A program made the position numbers and the translations under genes. From the NCBI GenBank assembly GCA_021325095.1, contig JAJPHV010000057.1:62001-126000 (forward strand): a stretch of 64,000 nt of DNA, read 5' to 3'. This DNA is from Chloroflexota bacterium. GTDB lineage: Bacteria; Chloroflexota; Anaerolineae; Aggregatilineales; UBA2796. This document shows positions 1 to 8,238 of this stretch, one piece after another (position 1 is the stretch's first letter; the number at the start of each line of letters is the position of its first letter). The notes below the pieces were generated by a model that saw nothing but the letters and a program-made list of their open reading frames with translations, did not search any database and was not told the origin of the DNA.

Positions 1-350
1 TTGGTATAGGGCTGTTCGGGCAGTGCCTCTACCGAATCGAGTTCCCCCTGAGCAAAGGGAGCAGGGGGAGCAAATTCCTCCTCCGGAACGCCTGAGAGAT
101 ACAGGTCGAGCCAGACAAGCGTATGAAAGGTGACATACCAGAACTCCCCGAACTGCGGCGGGGACTGCGGGGGTGCGCTCCAGAGACGCTCTTTCCACAG
201 CGGCGTGGGGCAAGCCAGCAGGGCGTTTTCGAGCATATCGATGGCCGCGCCGAACTGCTGCCACAGGGCGGTGCGTAACGCCGTATCTATCGGTTGTTCA
301 ACCAAACCATGTGCTCCTTGCTGCTTCTCTTCTCGCCATGCTACCGCCAC
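1..350 (-). CDS. DinB-like superfamily protein, 3' end outside window
   Basis: Only the N-terminal part is present; the frame runs off the left edge. The readable protein contains FGAAIDMLENALLACP, an FGEFWYVTFHT stretch and the acidic-proline run EEEFAPPAPF, which is the layout of the DinB/YfiT-like four-helix bundle proteins; the histidine in VTFHT is in the usual place for a metal ligand. The start is taken as GTG at 350, because a stop lies four codons upstream; a TTG further in is possible. The substrate is unknown. It is co-oriented with the dehydrogenase upstream of it, with a gap of about 140 bases that shows nothing clear. Confidence 0.7.
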   Translation of the reverse strand, partial: MAVAWREEKQQGAHGLVEQPIDTALRTALWQQFGAAIDMLENALLACPTPLWKERLWSAPPQSPPQFGEFWYVTFHTLVWLDLYLSGVPEEEFAPPAPFAQGELDSVEALPEQPYT

Positions 351-487
351 CCCGAGTGGTCAATACCTGAATTTTGTCGCCTGCAACGGACAACGCTGAC
401 AAGGTTCCGTTTCACGATTGCCAGCCGAACCGCATGGATGTCACGCCAGCTTTGTGGCAGCGGTTCGGTGTCATCCACAACTGCGCC

Positions 488-1519
488 TCACACTTCTAAC
501 ACGATCTTTCCGAATACGTTGCCCGGTTCCATCATACGGTGGGCAGCGGCGGCCTGTTCCAGCGGGAACGTGGCAGCGATGGGCGGGGCCAGCTTGCCCT
601 CAAAGACCAGGTTCATTACCGTCACAAAGTCGCTGTGTGGGGCCATCGTGCTGCCGATAATCGTGATGTGTTTGCTGAACAGGTAACGCAGATCGACCTC
701 TGCCAGTGGGCCGCTGGTGTTGCCCACGACGAGGATACGCCCGCCTTTGGATACAGCGCGGATACTGCCGAAGAGCGTTTCCTTGCCGACGTTATCCACG
801 ACCACGTCCACGCCGCGCTTATTGGTCAGCCGGAAAACGGCCTTCGACCAGTCCTCGACGCTGCGGTCGATGCCCTCGTCAGCGCCGAGCGCGATGGCTT
901 GCGCCACCTTGTCGGCATTGCTGCCCACCACGTAGACTTTTGCGCCCGCGAATTTAGCAATCTGGATGCTGGCGGTGTTGACGCCGCCACCCGCCCCAAC
1001 AACCAGTACGCTTTCTCCGGGTCGCAAACCGCCTTTGGTGATTAGGCTGTGCCAGGCCGTACTGTAGACGAGCGCCGCCGCCGCTGCCGTCGTATAGGAA
1101 TGGTGATCGGGCAGTTTGAGCAGGTTGCGGGCCGAGACGACAATGTATTCGGCGTAAGTGCCCGACGTATCCTCGCCCAGAATCTTGAACTGGTTGCACA
1201 GGTTTTGACGCCCGCTGCGGCAGTATTCGCAGCGCCCGCAACTTACACTTGGATCGATGACAATCCGCTCCCCCACGGCCCAGCCTTCCACACCCGGCCC
1301 TAGCTTGTCGATGTCGCCTGCCGCATCCGCGCCGAGGATATGCGGCAGGGGCAGTTTGATACCCGGCCAGCCATTGCGTACCCACAGATCGAGCCGGTTG
1401 AGGGCCGCTGCCCGCACCCGGACGCGCACTTCGCCTGTCCCTGGCTCCGGGACCGGGTGATTCTTTACACATTTCAGGTTGTCAGCAGGCCCGTGTTGAT
1501 CCAGTAAAACAGCGCGCAT
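488..1519 (-). CDS. zinc-binding MDR-family dehydrogenase / quinone oxidoreductase-like
   Basis: A 343-residue medium-chain dehydrogenase/reductase with an N-terminal GroES-like domain and a Rossmann domain (glycine-rich turn near residues 175-180). Residues 94-108 hold the structural zinc lobe as C-x2-C-x2-C-x7-C. The usual catalytic-zinc segment GHE is replaced by GADAAG (63-68), and the first catalytic cysteine region reads NRLDLW with no Cys, so the structural zinc is kept while the catalytic zinc seems lost. That suggests a quinone- or enone-reductase activity rather than alcohol oxidation. The start is the ATG giving MRAVLLDQHG; the longer open frame upstream lacks family similarity. 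Confidence 0.85.
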   Translation of the reverse strand: MRAVLLDQHGPADNLKCVKNHPVPEPGTGEVRVRVRAAALNRLDLWVRNGWPGIKLPLPHILGADAAGDIDKLGPGVEGWAVGERIVIDPSVSCGRCEYCRSGRQNLCNQFKILGEDTSGTYAEYIVVSARNLLKLPDHHSYTTAAAAALVYSTAWHSLITKGGLRPGESVLVVGAGGGVNTASIQIAKFAGAKVYVVGSNADKVAQAIALGADEGIDRSVEDWSKAVFRLTNKRGVDVVVDNVGKETLFGSIRAVSKGGRILVVGNTSGPLAEVDLRYLFSKHITIIGSTMAPHSDFVTVMNLVFEGKLAPPIAATFPLEQAAAAHRMMEPGNVFGKIVLEV

Positions 1520-1642
1520 GTTTCCATCCATCCCAGGCGACGCGAAAGTGAAGCCAAGTGTAGCGACGGGGCTGCAAAACGTAAAGCAAAAACTCCTCGA
1601 AATCCCGCCTGGCGTGAAGAGCGAATTTCTGATCAGGGAAAT

Positions 1643-1660
1643 TATGCACATTTGTGCATA
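1643..1660. promoter_or_regulatory. 18-bp palindromic operator candidate
   Basis: Perfect inverted repeat TATGCACA-TT-TGTGCATA upstream of the dehydrogenase gene and upstream of the C/A-rich stretch to the right. Half-sites of 8 bp with a 2-bp centre are typical of a dimeric repressor site. The regulator is not identifiable here. Confidence 0.5.
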
Positions 1661-1727
1661 GCACTTGTTACATTTTCGTGATATGGCCGTAATTGGAGCC
1701 GTAACGTTGGATGAGTATTCTATGAGT

Positions 1728-2110
1728 AATGTGGCCGGGGGGAATTATTCAAGTACATCGACCAACGCTCAACATCGGCCTACACATCGACGCCATCAAC
1801 GGACAACGCATTGCCCTCCCATCGGATTACACGCCAGCCCAGGCCACATTGAAATCGTCATAGCAGTATGATCGCATCGGTATCCGCCCATCATTGAACT
1901 ACCATCGGTCATCGGTCATCATCGAGCTTTCAACGTAGCCACACCGTCCAATCCCACTCCACTGGCACATCACTGGACTAAGGGCGGATCATACCGAACA
2001 TTGCACTAACACCGCGCATCATCGTCGTAATCAACCACACCGCACCATTCTCCGTCGCCGATCATCATTGCTACAACAGGAACCGGGCACTTCGCCCGGT
2101 TTTTGTTTTT
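1728..2110 (+). ncRNA. candidate non-coding RNA or long leader, C/A-rich
   Basis: The gene-free stretch between 1520 and 2245 has no convincing reading frame. From about 1740 to 2080 the + strand is strongly enriched in C and A and poor in G, with the word CATCG recurring (for example CATCGGTCATCGGTCATC near 1904). It ends in an intrinsic terminator facing right (2081-2110), so something is probably transcribed rightward. A weak promoter-like pair, TTGGAG (1693-1698) and TATTCT (1716-1721) with a 17-bp spacer, would start RNA near 1728. It could be a stand-alone RNA or an attenuated leader for the Fe-S protein gene. Both ends are estimates. Confidence 0.3.
2081..2110 (+). terminator. intrinsic terminator
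   Basis: Stem AACCGGGC / GCCCGGTT with a 5-nt loop ACTTC, followed by TTTTGTTTTT. No protein gene on + lies to its left, so it either ends a non-coding RNA or acts as an attenuator before the gene at 2246. Confidence 0.8.
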
Positions 2111-2245
2111 GTATGGTCATGGATGGGCTGGCTTGTGTACAATTGGCACAGCAATTGGCACAGATACAAGCCTGCCACACTGCCCAACAAGATCTCCCGG
2201 GAGAATAAACTCCCGCCGTTGCTGTCCAGGAGTCAGTTGTTGCCT

Positions 2246-3157
2246 ATGACCAATTCGCCCGCTGTCAGGCCCGACTTTTACTGCTGCGAATACTCCGAAC
2301 AGGCCGGTGAACAGCTTTTCGGCACCGCGACCCGTGTTAACGTCTGGCTGGCGCTGGAATACACACGCCCCTGGAACAGCGATGCTTTCGCGTCCAGCGA
2401 CATCCCCGAACACATCAAGAAGGTGCTCGACGGGCATCTGGCTGCCATTCCACAGTCCCGCTTGCAGTTGATCCGCCAGCCCGCGCGCGCCGCCGCTGGC
2501 ATCATGTTCTTTGTGGCCGTGTCCCGCGAGGTAAACCCCGTACTCTACAAATTCCAACTGGACAGTTACGACGACCTGTTGGCGCTGGACATCCCGAAGA
2601 TCGCGTCCGGCGACCCGGCTTACGCGCAGTACCTCAGCCCCGATCCACTCTTTCTGGTATGCGCCAACGGCAAGAAAGATATTTCCTGCGCCAAGTATGG
2701 CCGCCCGGTCTACGATGCCATGTCGCAAGCGGTAGGCGAGGGCGTATGGCAGTGTACGCACCTGGGCGGGCATCGGTTCGCGGGAACGTCGGTTTTTCTT
2801 CCGTATGGGCTGTGCTATGGCCGCATCAAAGCGGGCGATGTGGCAGCCCTGCTCACCGATTTTCAACAGCAGCAGATTGCCCTCGATCACTATCGCGGCC
2901 TTTCGTATTATGACGAGCCGGTGCAGGCCGCCGATTATTACCTGCGCAGGCAAACGGGCAACCGTACATTGGCCGCCTTTCGTCTGGTGAGTATGCGGCA
3001 AGACGGTGAACGGTGGTCAATCCAGTGGCAGGCGTCGCAGGATGGACAGCGGTACGAGATTCAGATCAGGCAGGCGCTTTCGCCTTTCGAGATTTACAAG
3101 AACTCTGCCGAGCGGGAAACGACCCGCGTCCCTCAATATCACCTGCTCGCACCATAA
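2246..3157 (+). CDS. sucrase/ferredoxin-like (Apd1/Aim32-type) [2Fe-2S] protein
   Basis: A 303-residue thioredoxin-fold ferredoxin-like protein. Cys139 and Cys148 (C-x8-C) and His172 and His176 (HLGGH, H-x3-H) match the two-cysteine, two-histidine cluster ligands described for yeast Apd1, so I predict a bis-His [2Fe-2S] cluster. There is no signal peptide or membrane segment, so it is cytosolic. The start is the ATG giving MTNSPAVRPDF, with AGGAG 13 bases upstream; the open frame extends further 5' but without family similarity. The gene stands alone, and a 12-bp perfect hairpin follows its stop codon. Confidence 0.85.
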   Translation: MTNSPAVRPDFYCCEYSEQAGEQLFGTATRVNVWLALEYTRPWNSDAFASSDIPEHIKKVLDGHLAAIPQSRLQLIRQPARAAAGIMFFVAVSREVNPVLYKFQLDSYDDLLALDIPKIASGDPAYAQYLSPDPLFLVCANGKKDISCAKYGRPVYDAMSQAVGEGVWQCTHLGGHRFAGTSVFLPYGLCYGRIKAGDVAALLTDFQQQQIALDHYRGLSYYDEPVQAADYYLRRQTGNRTLAAFRLVSMRQDGERWSIQWQASQDGQRYEIQIRQALSPFEIYKNSAERETTRVPQYHLLAP

Positions 3158-3212
3158 TGCTCTGATGGGCGTATGACATGACCTGAAACAGTTCATCGCC
3201 ACCTTGACCGCC

Positions 3213-3247
3213 GCCACATGCGCGTCTCGTTCTGGCGCGCATGTGGC
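3213..3247 (+). terminator. strong hairpin downstream of the Fe-S gene
   Basis: Perfect 12-bp inverted repeat GCCACATGCGCG / CGCGCATGTGGC with an 11-nt loop, about 55 bases after the stop codon at 3157. There is no U-tract, so it may act as a Rho-assisted or RNA-stabilising 3' end. Confidence 0.45.
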
Positions 3248-3343
3248 CCAGGCATTTGCCGCGGGATTATGCGCTTTGTCTCCCTATCGCCGGTTGCTGC
3301 CTGGCCGGAACCTGGCCGGATTGCCCGCTTCTTACCCGACAAC

Positions 3344-3373
3344 TTGACAGCGCCCTATCTCCCATACTAGAAT
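3344..3373 (+). promoter_or_regulatory. promoter of the ABC transporter operon
   Basis: TTGACA (3344-3349) and TAGAAT (3368-3373) with an 18-bp spacer. The start would fall near 3380, giving a leader of about 245 nt before the first gene. The rest of the 3158-3625 gap holds the hairpin at 3213, the operator at 3385 and no visible gene. Confidence 0.65.
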
Positions 3374-3384
3374 TGGACAACAGT

Positions 3385-3400
3385 AAATTGTTAACAGTTT
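3385..3400. promoter_or_regulatory. operator copy 1 of the sugar-acid locus
   Basis: AAATTGTTAACAGTTT, centred on the palindrome TGTTAACA, just downstream of the promoter at 3344-3373, where a bound repressor would block transcription. A nearly identical site is at 10232-10247, before the opposing operon. Confidence 0.55.
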
Positions 3401-3625
3401 TCCGATTCCTTTTTGCCGGTATTTACCCATACTGACCTATACTGAATGGCCCGCGTGATGGCGGCGACATGCAGGCAATCAACGGATTCTGCCCGCCCGG
3501 TGTGCCAGGATAAGGAGGAAAACAAGGAGAACGAGCGCGCCCCCATGTTGTCTCTGGCGACGGATCGCTCTGTGTGGGCATCCTGAGCCGCAAAATACAC
3601 TATTTTCGAGAGAAGGGATGCAATA

Positions 3626-4987
3626 ATGTCTCAGCAAAATAAATCGCAGTTGAATGGGGCCAAGAGTACGATCAGCCGCCGTGAGTTTTTGAAGATCGGC
3701 GCGGGCGCTGCGGCTGGCGGTATCCTCGCCGGAGCCGGGGCGAAGGCCGCCCAGGCCGCCACGCCGCTCGTGCCACGCACCGCTCCGGCCTTCTTGCAGG
3801 GCGCCAAGATGGAACTCAACTTAATGACGTGGTTCTGGACGGAGCCGGGACGCAGTGACGCCTGGCGTGCTATGATCAAGAAGTTCCACGAATCGCAGAG
3901 TGACATCCATATCAACGAGACCGGGTATGGGGAGAACGAGTATTTCCCCAAGATCCTGGTTCAGGCCAAGTCTGGCAAAATCGAGGGCGACATGTTCACC
4001 GAGACGCCCGATGGCTTCCTGCGCCTGATGAAAGATGGGCACACGATTTCGCTGGAAGACGTGGTTAAAAAGGCGGGTGTTACTCTCAGCAAAGCCCAGG
4101 ACATGCTCCGCAAGGACGGCGAGGTCAACGGCCTGGACATCGTGACTGTGCGCTTCGGCCTGCTTTACAATAAGGCGATGTTCGATAAAGCCGGGGTTGG
4201 CGAACCGAAGAACATGGACGATTGGGTGGCAGGAGTCAAAGCGCTGACCAAGAAACCCAACCAGTTTGGTATCTTCTCGCCGCACGTGGCAAAGGACCCC
4301 TTCACCACCTGGTTCGTCCTCCAGCAGTGGGCTGTCATGTTCGATGGCGTGTGGGCCAAGGGCCAGACACCGCTGCTCACCTCCGATCCAGTCATCAACG
4401 GCATAAAGCTGTTCAAGACCATGTACGACTACATGCCGCAGGGCACGGAGGCGGCAGCCTCCAACAAGATGTTCGGCGCTTCCCAGATCGCGCAGATGAT
4501 GGTCGTTTCGGCGGCAGTCAACGAGTGGAAGAACAGCACGGACGACCCGAACCTGTATGGGAACCTGCGGAGCGCCAAGCCCTTCTGGCCCGGTGGCAAA
4601 GCGATCACACGCATCCACCCGATCTGCATCAATGCCCACACCGATAAAGACAAGCAGGACGCTTCCAAGGTCTTTCTTTCATGGCTGTACAAGAAGGAAA
4701 ACTACCAGGAACTGCTTGAACGCTGCCTGGACGTGATCCCGGCCATTGAAGGCGGTATCCGACCAGAGTATCGCGCCACCCTGACCTGGGCCGATGGCTA
4801 TGACGCTGCCACAGCCATCACGGTACCAGAGACGCTGGGCGACTTCGTCTTCTATAACGACGAACTGGGCAATGTGGTCATCCCGCACTTCCAGGACGTT
4901 CTGACCGGCACCGCATCGGCTGAAGATGCGATGGGCGAAGCTCAGAAGGAAGCGGAAGCCCTCGCCAAGCGTGTCTTTTCTTCGTGA
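3626..4987 (+). CDS. ABC transporter substrate-binding protein, family 1
   Basis: A 453-residue extracellular solute-binding protein (the sugar-binding, MalE-like type). The N-terminus has a twin-arginine signal: SRREFLK with RR at 18-19, then a long Gly/Ala stretch ending AAQA near residue 44, so it is probably exported folded by Tat. The start is ATG with AGAAGGG upstream. It leads an operon with two permeases. Together with the sugar-acid enzymes on the facing operon, the ligand is probably a sugar acid, sugar lactone or a glycoside of one; that is inference. Confidence 0.9.
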   Translation: MSQQNKSQLNGAKSTISRREFLKIGAGAAAGGILAGAGAKAAQAATPLVPRTAPAFLQGAKMELNLMTWFWTEPGRSDAWRAMIKKFHESQSDIHINETGYGENEYFPKILVQAKSGKIEGDMFTETPDGFLRLMKDGHTISLEDVVKKAGVTLSKAQDMLRKDGEVNGLDIVTVRFGLLYNKAMFDKAGVGEPKNMDDWVAGVKALTKKPNQFGIFSPHVAKDPFTTWFVLQQWAVMFDGVWAKGQTPLLTSDPVINGIKLFKTMYDYMPQGTEAAASNKMFGASQIAQMMVVSAAVNEWKNSTDDPNLYGNLRSAKPFWPGGKAITRIHPICINAHTDKDKQDASKVFLSWLYKKENYQELLERCLDVIPAIEGGIRPEYRATLTWADGYDAATAITVPETLGDFVFYNDELGNVVIPHFQDVLTGTASAEDAMGEAQKEAEALAKRVFSS

Positions 4988-5072
4988 GCTGGCAGGCGCT
5001 AGAACCATCGTAATCTCGAAGTAAGGGCACGCCGTGTCGTGCTCTTACTTGTTCTCAGATAAGGGATTATTT

Positions 5073-6014
5073 ATGGCTGTTCAAGCGGGTGTCAGGGCGC
5101 AAGCAGCAGGAATCAGTGTGGTGCGTCACCGGCGTGACCTCCTGCCCTATATGCTCATCCTGCCCATTATTCTCTACGAAGGCATTTTTATCCTCATTCC
5201 GATTGTCCAGGAGTTTGCTTCCAGTTTTACCAGTGATGTGATCGGTCTGGGAGCCGTCAAGGGCGTCGGACTGGCAAACTATGACCGAATGATAAATGAC
5301 CGGTACTTTTGGAATTCGATTCGTGTTACCCTGGTCTTTATGGTCGCTACGGTGATTTTGGCCGTGGGCGCTGGCCTGGTCGCCGCGTTAATTTTGAACC
5401 AGCGTTTCCGGGGCCGTACCGTCGCGCGCGCGATTATGTCTTTGCCCTGGGCCTTCCCCGACCTGCCCACTGTGATCATCTTTTCCCTGATCTTGAACCC
5501 GAACTTCGGGGTCATCAATGTGCTGGCTCGATTGCTGCTGCCCTGGCTGGAGCAGAACCCAAGATGGCTGATCGACATTAATCTGGCGATGCCGCTGGTC
5601 GTCGCAATTGCCGCCTGGAAAGCCTTTCCCTTTTATGGGCTGGTGACGCTTTCTGTCATGCAGTCCATTCCGCAGGAACTCTACGAAGCTGCGAAGGTCG
5701 ATGGCGCAGCACCTCGGCAGACTTTCCGCTACGTCACGCTGCCGGCGATCATGCCGACTCTGCTGTTGATGGGCGTGCTGGCCTGCATCTTCGCCTTCCG
5801 CCAGTTTGTGCTGATCTTTCTCTCCACAGGGGGTGGGCCTGGCCGGGTGACGGAAACCCTGGTGATTTCGGTCTATAAGGCGGCCTTTAACTCTTTCGAC
5901 TTCTCTTACGGCGCAACGCTTGGAGTCTCCGGCTTCGTGATCGTGTTTGTGATTACCCTGCTCTTTGTCTACCTGCAGAGGCGGCAAGCGGCGGAGGAGG
6001 CAGTCCACCTATGA
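5073..6014 (+). CDS. ABC sugar transporter permease (MalF/UgpA-like)
   Basis: A 313-residue integral membrane permease of the carbohydrate-uptake-1 family with about six transmembrane segments. The cytoplasmic EAA loop, which docks the ATPase, reads EAAKVDGAAPRQTFRYVTLP. The start is the ATG giving MAVQAGVRAQ, preceded by AAGGG; an upstream in-frame ATG adds residues without a ribosome site. Its stop overlaps the next gene's start by 4 nt (ATGA), so the two permeases are translationally coupled and form the heterodimeric pore. Confidence 0.9.
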   Translation: MAVQAGVRAQAAGISVVRHRRDLLPYMLILPIILYEGIFILIPIVQEFASSFTSDVIGLGAVKGVGLANYDRMINDRYFWNSIRVTLVFMVATVILAVGAGLVAALILNQRFRGRTVARAIMSLPWAFPDLPTVIIFSLILNPNFGVINVLARLLLPWLEQNPRWLIDINLAMPLVVAIAAWKAFPFYGLVTLSVMQSIPQELYEAAKVDGAAPRQTFRYVTLPAIMPTLLLMGVLACIFAFRQFVLIFLSTGGGPGRVTETLVISVYKAAFNSFDFSYGATLGVSGFVIVFVITLLFVYLQRRQAAEEAVHL

Positions 6015-6898
6015 CAACGATTCTTCCGGCGACATTGCTGGCAAAACCCCGCGAGCGCCGCTGGCTGCGGCGCGTCCCATTCTACATTCTGGTGCTCCTC
6101 TTTTGCCTCACGACAGCATTTCCAATTTACTGGATGCTTGCCAGCGTCGTTCAGCCGGTAAAATATATCCTGGAGTTCCCACCGCGTCTTGTTCCGAACC
6201 CCGCGGAACTCACATTTCAGCCGTTCTCGGAAATCTTCAAGATAGAGGACAACCTGGATCGTGTCGATATCTGGATCGTGAATTCCATCGCACTGGCGAG
6301 CATGACAACGGTTATCTGCCTGGTTCTGTCCGTGCTTGGCGCTTACGCGATGTCCGGAATGCGATGGCGTGGACTGGCGCTCTTCGGGTTGCTGCTCCTG
6401 ATGACCCAGATGCTTCCGGAGGCCCTGACCGTAATTCCCATCTATGCCACAGTCGATAAACTGGGTTTGAAAAACAATCTGCTCGTTCTGGCAATGATCG
6501 ATACGGCTTTCATCCTGCCCATCTGTATCTGGGTGCTCAAGAACGTTTTCGACACCATTCCCTACGAAGTTCGAGATGCAGGATTGGTCGATGGCTGTAC
6601 GCGGATGGGCGTGTTGTGGCGAATCATGCTTCCCATCTCCGCGCCCGGTCTGGTGGCGGTGGGTGTCGTCGCGTTCTTCTACGCCTGGAACGAATATCTC
6701 TTTGCGGCCAGCCTGCTCACCGACAAGCACTATTTCACGGCCCCGATGGGTCTGGCCGGGCTGATCTCGATGATCGGCTTCCCCATTGACAAGATGCTGG
6801 CGGGCGGGCTGGTGTTTGCCATTTTCCCCGTGATCTTCTATCTGGCGGTGCAGCGCTACGTCGTGGCGGGCCTGAGCGCCGGAGCCGTCAAAGGATAA
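6011..6898 (+). CDS. ABC sugar transporter permease (MalG/UgpE-like)
   Basis: A 295-residue partner permease, also about six transmembrane segments, with the EAA-like loop EVRDAGLVDGCTRMGVLWR. It overlaps the preceding permease by 4 nt. No ATP-binding subunit follows; the operon ends here, and an ATPase encoded elsewhere (as with the shared MsmK/MsiK type) must serve it. A GC-rich hairpin lies just downstream, between this gene and the converging operon. Confidence 0.9.
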   Translation: MTTILPATLLAKPRERRWLRRVPFYILVLLFCLTTAFPIYWMLASVVQPVKYILEFPPRLVPNPAELTFQPFSEIFKIEDNLDRVDIWIVNSIALASMTTVICLVLSVLGAYAMSGMRWRGLALFGLLLLMTQMLPEALTVIPIYATVDKLGLKNNLLVLAMIDTAFILPICIWVLKNVFDTIPYEVRDAGLVDGCTRMGVLWRIMLPISAPGLVAVGVVAFFYAWNEYLFAASLLTDKHYFTAPMGLAGLISMIGFPIDKMLAGGLVFAIFPVIFYLAVQRYVVAGLSAGAVKG

Positions 6899-6913
6899 GC
6901 CGGGCAGGACTTC

Positions 6914-6941
6914 CCTCGCGGCGACCCGCCCTGCCGCGAGG
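6914..6941. terminator. hairpin between converging operons
   Basis: Perfect inverted repeat CCTCGCGGC / GCCGCGAGG with a 10-nt loop, placed between the converging stop codons at 6898 and 6985. It lacks U-tracts, so it is a weak call as a bidirectional terminator. Confidence 0.5.
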
Positions 6942-6984
6942 AGAGGAATTGCGCCGAGGAGTTGCGAGTCGTAGACGCTGCGCC

Positions 6985-8193
6985 CTACACCTTCGACACC
7001 TCGACGTGAACGTCTTTGCGTTGCAGCACTTCCGGGCGCAGGGCCGTTCCAAGCCCTGGCTTGCCTTCGAGCGTGATCATGCCATCGCTGATCGGAATCT
7101 TGTCCGTTACGACGTCGTTGTACCAGCCTTCATAGTAGGCGCGCACTGTCTCTACAATCATCGCGTTCGGCACGTGCAGCATCATGTGTACGGCAGACCA
7201 GAGCGCGACAGGCCCGATACAGTCGTGGCTGGTCACGGGCAAATAGTAAGTGTCGGCCAGGGCACAAATCTTGCGCGTCTCGGTGATACCGCCCGTCCAG
7301 GCCATGTCGGGCATCACGATGTCGGCGGCGTTTTCTTCGGCCACGCGCCGGAAGCCGAACCGGGTAAAGAGCCGCTCGCTCACGCACAGCTTGACCTTCG
7401 TCTGCGCTTTGAGCCGGGCATAGCTTTCGATGTTATCCGGCGGGATGATTTCCTCCAGCCACATGATGTCGTAGGGTTCCAGGGCCTGCGCAATCTTCAC
7501 CGCCTCCGGCAGGTTCCAGCGAGCATGGCCCTCAATGGCGATCTCCATCTGGTCGCCAACCATCTTGCGAATGTCCTCTACGTAGGAAAGCCCCTTTTTG
7601 AGGTTCTCCTTCGAGAGGAAGTGGCTGACCGGCCCCATCGCATTGGCGCCCGCCGTACCGGCAGCGCGTGCCGTCGTCGGCCCGGCTGGCCCATCGGTGG
7701 AGACGCCGAACTGGTCAAACGGCCAGATTTTCATGGCCCTGATCCCGTGCTTGAGCAGATCGGCAGCCAGTTCGCCGCTGTGCCCCTCGGCCCAGGCCAG
7801 GTAGTCCTGGTGCGGGCCGTGCCCAACGCAGGTGTTGTAGATCATGATCCGGTCACGGCTGCGCCCGCCGAGCAGGTTGTAAATCGGCTGCCCGCTGTAC
7901 TGGCCCAGGATGTCCCACAGCGCCACGTCCACCGCACTGATGGCGCGCATCTCCGACCCTGCAAAGCCGAAGAAGTTGACCGTCGAAAACATATTTTGCC
8001 AGTGGTTCTCGATGTCAAGTGGACTGCGCCCCAGCAGCAGCCTGGCAAACATATCGTGAATGACGGCGCTCACTGCCCGAGGCAGGTAATAAGTTTCGCC
8101 CAGGCCGATCAGCCCGTCGTCGGTGTGGATACGCACCCAACTGGTGGGCAGGAGATCGTCGCACCAGATGGTTTCGATACGAGTGATTTTCAT
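6985..8193 (-). CDS. enolase-superfamily dehydratase (mandelate racemase / galactonate dehydratase-like)
   Basis: A 402-residue protein with the N-terminal capping domain and C-terminal barrel of the mandelate racemase/muconate lactonizing family. The metal ligands are visible as Glu221 (IEGHARW), Glu247 (MWLEE) and Glu273 (CVSERL), and a His-Asp dyad is likely formed by His323 (TSHD) with Asp296 (MPDMAW). This dyad is typical of sugar-acid dehydratases. The start is the ATG giving MKITRIET, with GGGGGAGCG directly upstream; an ATG 15 bases earlier overlaps that ribosome site. It is the last gene of the three-gene catabolic operon. The exact sugar acid cannot be told. Confidence 0.85.
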   Translation of the reverse strand: MKITRIETIWCDDLLPTSWVRIHTDDGLIGLGETYYLPRAVSAVIHDMFARLLLGRSPLDIENHWQNMFSTVNFFGFAGSEMRAISAVDVALWDILGQYSGQPIYNLLGGRSRDRIMIYNTCVGHGPHQDYLAWAEGHSGELAADLLKHGIRAMKIWPFDQFGVSTDGPAGPTTARAAGTAGANAMGPVSHFLSKENLKKGLSYVEDIRKMVGDQMEIAIEGHARWNLPEAVKIAQALEPYDIMWLEEIIPPDNIESYARLKAQTKVKLCVSERLFTRFGFRRVAEENAADIVMPDMAWTGGITETRKICALADTYYLPVTSHDCIGPVALWSAVHMMLHVPNAMIVETVRAYYEGWYNDVVTDKIPISDGMITLEGKPGLGTALRPEVLQRKDVHVEVSKV

Positions 8194-8238
8194 GTCGCGC
8201 TCCCCCAAAGGCTTTTTATGGTGCAGGGTACCGCCGGG

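Noticed and set aside
1740-2070. Possible CRISPR or tandem array from the repeated CATCG words
   Set aside because: The words are short, irregularly spaced and lack constant repeats or spacers.
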